A DNA stretch of 64,000 nt from JAHEKB01 sp049115575. Lineage in GTDB: Bacteria; Bacteroidota; Bacteroidia; NS11-12g; UBA9320. Below the pieces are notes generated by a model. The model was not told the origin of the DNA. It made no database searches and was given only the letters and a program-made list of their open reading frames with translations. Positions 61,201 through 64,000 of this stretch are shown in pieces. The stretch covers positions 434,001-498,000 of the forward strand of contig JAGDZU010000001.1 of assembly GCA_049115575.1 (NCBI GenBank), given 5' to 3'. Positions within the stretch are counted from its first letter, which is position 1. Each line of letters opens with the position of its first letter. Position numbers and translations under genes: made by a program.

Positions 61201-62418
61201 TTGAACAAAAAGAAAATAATAAATGATCCAATCTATGGATTCATTACCATTCCAAATGACCTGATTTTTGACTGTATATCTCACCCCTATTTTCAAAGGT
61301 TGAGAAGGATTAGACAATTAGGATTAAGTCATCTGGTGTACCCTGGAGCTCAACACACCAGATTTCAACACGCTCTTGGAGCCATGCACTTAATGAGCAA
61401 AGCCATAGAAAGTTTGCGATCTAAGAATGTAGAAATAACTAGTAAGGAAGAACAAGCCGTCCTAGCTGCAATCTTACTTCACGACATTGGACATGGTCCA
61501 TTTTCACATAGCCTGGAGAGTTCCATCCTTCCAGGAGTAGCACATGAGCTCATCTCACTTAGTTTAATGCAAGAACTCAACACAGTATTCAATGGTCAGT
61601 TGGAATTGGCTATTTCCATTTTTAAAGGAGACTACCCTAAGAACTTCCTCCATCAGTTGGTTTCAGGGCAATTGGATATGGACCGATTAGACTACTTAAG
61701 ACGGGATAGTTTTTATACTGGCGTATCTGAAGGCACTATTGGCATTGAGCGCATTATTCAAATGCTCAACGTACATGAGGATCAACTGGTGATAGATCAA
61801 AAAGGAGTCTACTCCATTGAGAAGTTTATTATGGCCAGAAGGTTTATGTATTGGCAAGTGTATTTGCACAAAACTTCTCTCGCTGCCGACCAAGTACTTA
61901 CTGCTATACTAAAGAGAGCAAAGGAGCTTATTAACAATGGTAAGAACTTGTTTGCTAGCCCAGCATTTGAGTACTTTCTAAAGCAAAATATCGGGGCAGA
62001 TCAACTCAAGAACAATAAAGAAGTTCTAGTGCAATTCAATCTGTTAGACGATACAGATATTTTCAATGCCATTAAAACATGGCAGGCGTCTGATGATGAT
62101 GTTCTTTCTAGGCTTTGTAGTATGTTAGTAAATAGAACTTTGCCTAAAATCAAAATCATGAATACCCCAGCATCTGAAGAAGAAATTCATGCAGAGGTTG
62201 AAAGGGTTAAGCATAAATGGGGTTTGAGCGAGAGAGATTCTAAATACTTTGTTTTTGCGGGAGACTTGGCTAATAATACTTATTCGAGCGAAAGTGAACA
62301 AATTCGAATACTATACAAAGATGGACGCATATGCGATATAAGCGAAGCCTCAGAAACTTACAGCTTTACAGGCGAGGAAAAGCCCACTGTCAAATATTTT
62401 ATAAGCTACCCTAAATAG
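61201..62418 (+). CDS. HD domain phosphohydrolase
   Basis: 405 residues from the second TTG (61201; NKKKIINDPIYGF), preferred over TTG 61195 because the family starts this way. HD metal site: LRRIRQLGLSHLVYPGAQHTRFQHALGAMHL, AAILLHDIGHGPFSHSLE, and DMDRLDYLRRDSFY. It belongs to the dGTPase/SAMHD1-like cytosolic group that hydrolyses nucleotides; substrate untested. There is no regulatory domain. lpxD follows after about 20 bp. Confidence 0.93.
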   Translation: MNKKKIINDPIYGFITIPNDLIFDCISHPYFQRLRRIRQLGLSHLVYPGAQHTRFQHALGAMHLMSKAIESLRSKNVEITSKEEQAVLAAILLHDIGHGPFSHSLESSILPGVAHELISLSLMQELNTVFNGQLELAISIFKGDYPKNFLHQLVSGQLDMDRLDYLRRDSFYTGVSEGTIGIERIIQMLNVHEDQLVIDQKGVYSIEKFIMARRFMYWQVYLHKTSLAADQVLTAILKRAKELINNGKNLFASPAFEYFLKQNIGADQLKNNKEVLVQFNLLDDTDIFNAIKTWQASDDDVLSRLCSMLVNRTLPKIKIMNTPASEEEIHAEVERVKHKWGLSERDSKYFVFAGDLANNTYSSESEQIRILYKDGRICDISEASETYSFTGEEKPTVKYFISYPK

Positions 62419-62419
62419 T

Positions 62420-62427
62420 TACTTTTG
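62420..62427 (+). promoter_or_regulatory. -7 box TACTTTTG for lpxD
   Basis: TAnnTTTG match directly after the HD gene stop, 8-11 nt before the lpxD start. Confidence 0.45.
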
Positions 62428-62438
62428 CCCCAGTTTTG

Positions 62439-63476
62439 GTGAGCCATACAGCACAACAAATTGCGGATCTTGTTCAAGGAGAATTGATTGGTGAGGCAGA
62501 TCGCTTAATCACGGGTGTTTCTCAGATTGAAGACGCTTCAGCTTCTGATCTATGCTTTATTTCTAATAAGAAATATATACACCATTTAGAAACTACCAAT
62601 GCAGGTGCTGTTATTGTTGAAGACAGTCTAGAAGTTATTCCAAAAGGAAAGACTGTTATCAAATGTAAGATGCCCTATGTAGCCTTTTGTCAGGTTCTAA
62701 TTCAGCTGTTCGATTATAAAGACCCTAATACAGGAATACACCCTACTGCAGTCATTGCTGAAGATGCTCTTATTGGAGATAATGTATATCTAGGACCTCA
62801 TGTTGTGGTTTCCAATGGTGTGGTGATAGGTGACAACAGCAAAGTATTTGCCAACACTACCATTTATGAAAACTCTACAATAGGTTCAAATACTATTATT
62901 TATGCCAATGTGAGTGTTTATCACCATAGTGTTATTGGAAATGATTGCATTATTCACAGCGGTACGGTTATAGGATCAGATGGCTTTGGTCATGCCCCAC
63001 TTCCAGACAAGACATATATTAAAATTCCTCAGATAGGAAATGTAGTCATTGGAAACAATGTAGAAATTGGATCAAACTGCAGTATAGATCGTGCCAATAT
63101 GGGGAGTACCTCAATTGGCGATGGTTGCAGAATTGATAATTTGATACAAATTGCACATGGGGTGCAAGTTGGTGAACACACCGTTATTGCTGCTCAAGCT
63201 GGAATTTCAGGAAGCACTAAAGTGGGTGACCATTGTGTGATTGCTGGTCAGGTAGGGATTGTTGGGCATATAAGTATTGCCAACGGTGTTCAGATTGGAG
63301 CACAAAGTGGTGTTTCCAATACTATTAAAGAAGAAGGCGGAAAATTTGCAGATAGTCCTCATCTTCCTTTGAGCAATGCGATTCGCTCAAGAATTCTATA
63401 TAAGAAATTACCAGAGATTGATAAACGCCTCTCTGAGATTGAAAAGAACCTAAATCATTCAGATAATAATGGATAA
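62439..63476 (+). CDS. lpxD: UDP-3-O-acylglucosamine N-acyltransferase LpxD
   Basis: 345 residues from the GTG at 62439 (a TTG lies one codon earlier). N-terminal uridine-binding domain (HTAQQIADLVQGELIG), then a left-handed beta helix of hexapeptide repeats (for example GDNSKVFANTTIYENSTIGSNTIIYANVSVY). The catalytic His region is SDGFGHAPLPDKTYIKIPQIGNV, and the C-terminal helix begins SRILYKKLPEID. It adds the N-linked acyl chain in lipid A synthesis. lpxC overlaps by 8 bp. Confidence 0.96.
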   Translation: MSHTAQQIADLVQGELIGEADRLITGVSQIEDASASDLCFISNKKYIHHLETTNAGAVIVEDSLEVIPKGKTVIKCKMPYVAFCQVLIQLFDYKDPNTGIHPTAVIAEDALIGDNVYLGPHVVVSNGVVIGDNSKVFANTTIYENSTIGSNTIIYANVSVYHHSVIGNDCIIHSGTVIGSDGFGHAPLPDKTYIKIPQIGNVVIGNNVEIGSNCSIDRANMGSTSIGDGCRIDNLIQIAHGVQVGEHTVIAAQAGISGSTKVGDHCVIAGQVGIVGHISIANGVQIGAQSGVSNTIKEEGGKFADSPHLPLSNAIRSRILYKKLPEIDKRLSEIEKNLNHSDNNG

Positions 63477-64000
63477 ACTCCAAACAACGATTAAAGAAAC
63501 CATCTCCATTTCAGGAGTTGGATTACATACAGGAGAAAAGGTAACTCTAACTTTTGAACCTGCTCCTGAAGATCATGGCTATGTATTTCAACGTACCGAT
63601 CTAGAAGGAGAACCTAAGGTGAAAGCGGATGCTGACTTAGTAGTTGATACTTCCAGAGGCACCACTATAGAGGATAATGGTGCACGAGTTAATACAGTGG
63701 AACACGTATTAGCCGCACTTGCCGGATTGGAAATAGACAATGTATTAATTAAGCTGGATGGTCCTGAAACGCCTATAGTTGACGGAAGCTCTATGCCTTT
63801 TGTTGAACTTCTGTTGGAAACAGGATTAGTAGATCAAAAGAAGGAAAGAGAATATTTTGAAATTCCTGAGCGCATCACTTATATAGATGATTCAGGTGTA
63901 GAAATGATGGCTTTGCCATTAAACGATTACAGGCTTACGGTAATGGTTGATTACAACTCCCCTGTTCTTGGAAGTCAAAACGCTTCTATTACAAAAATGA
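63469..64000 (+). CDS. lpxC: UDP-3-O-acyl-GlcNAc deacetylase LpxC (3' end outside window)
   Basis: 177 codons are visible, open to the window end. Start ATG at 63469 (MDKLQTTIKETISISGVGLHTGEK). The first zinc His region is TVEHVLAALAGLEIDNV, and DGSSMPFVELLLETG matches the family. LpxC removes the acetyl group, the committed step of lipid A synthesis. In Bacteroidetes it is normally fused at its C-terminus to the dehydratase FabZ; that part would lie beyond the window. Confidence 0.95.
   Translation, partial: MDKLQTTIKETISISGVGLHTGEKVTLTFEPAPEDHGYVFQRTDLEGEPKVKADADLVVDTSRGTTIEDNGARVNTVEHVLAALAGLEIDNVLIKLDGPETPIVDGSSMPFVELLLETGLVDQKKEREYFEIPERITYIDDSGVEMMALPLNDYRLTVMVDYNSPVLGSQNASITKM

Overview
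This 64 kb window looks like chromosomal core sequence from an AT-rich marine-type Bacteroidetes (Flavobacteriia/Cryomorphaceae-like). The grounds are: three secreted proteins with type IX secretion (T9SS) C-terminal sorting domains (S8, M36 and M28 peptidases) plus the T9SS regulator PorX; Bacteroidetes-specific families (DUF1015 beside serC/serA, DUF6728-like, a bifunctional nuclease with a UvrB/UvrC tail, ComB without ComA); near absence of Shine-Dalgarno sequences; and repeated TAnnTTTG promoter boxes, often only 5-10 nt before the start codon. I see no prophage, insertion sequence, CRISPR array or defence island.

Layout. 0-8.5 kb: end of a large surface beta-barrel-like protein, S8 peptidase, mutS, an RNA 2'-O-methyltransferase, and a large secreted protein whose C-terminus resembles a clan CD cysteine peptidase. 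8.5-15.2 kb (minus strand): comB, two guanidine-modifying-superfamily enzymes, a SPOR-like protein, secA and a lipoprotein. 15.3-18.8 kb: purD, a 51-residue membrane protein, a membrane zinc peptidase and a thioredoxin-fold secreted protein. 18.8-19.1 kb: tRNA-Arg(TCG) followed by an exact 116-bp tandem repeat that carries the tRNA 3' end. 19.2-31.8 kb: fatty-acyl-CoA ligase, two glycosyltransferases, a cyclase, two histidine kinases, thioredoxin, DUF58, AlkB, tRNA-Ser(TGA) with a probable decayed copy, and YihY. 31.8-36.1 kb: serC-serA-DUF1015, a DUF6580-like membrane protein, and a small HTH regulator with three operator-like palindromes. 36.2-51.1 kb: M36 peptidase, bifunctional nuclease, etfA/etfB, TPR, thioesterase, trkA/trkH, CvfB, pirin, TlpA-like lipoprotein, GNAT, DUF457, DUF1761 and LysE.

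51.1-52.7 kb is the main non-coding zone. It holds two candidate small RNAs or attenuators, a 72-bp nested inverted repeat, and a 28-bp site matching E. coli dif at 21 of 28 positions by eye, with an intact XerD-type half. 52.7-61.1 kb (minus strand): TPR protein, gyrA, beta-CASP hydrolase, M28 peptidase, tsaE, porX. 61.2-64.0 kb: HD hydrolase, lpxD and the start of lpxC, running off the window.

How genes work together: serC/serA make serine; trkA/trkH take up potassium; etfA/etfB and the acyl-CoA ligase serve fatty-acid oxidation; lpxD/lpxC begin lipid A synthesis; PorX controls the export route used by the three secreted peptidases. The most unusual signals are in DNA/RNA structure and translation starts: the tRNA-derived repeats, the candidate dif with its large palindrome, an HTH operator built around the promoter box, and two genes whose conserved N-terminus lies upstream of any ATG/GTG/TTG.
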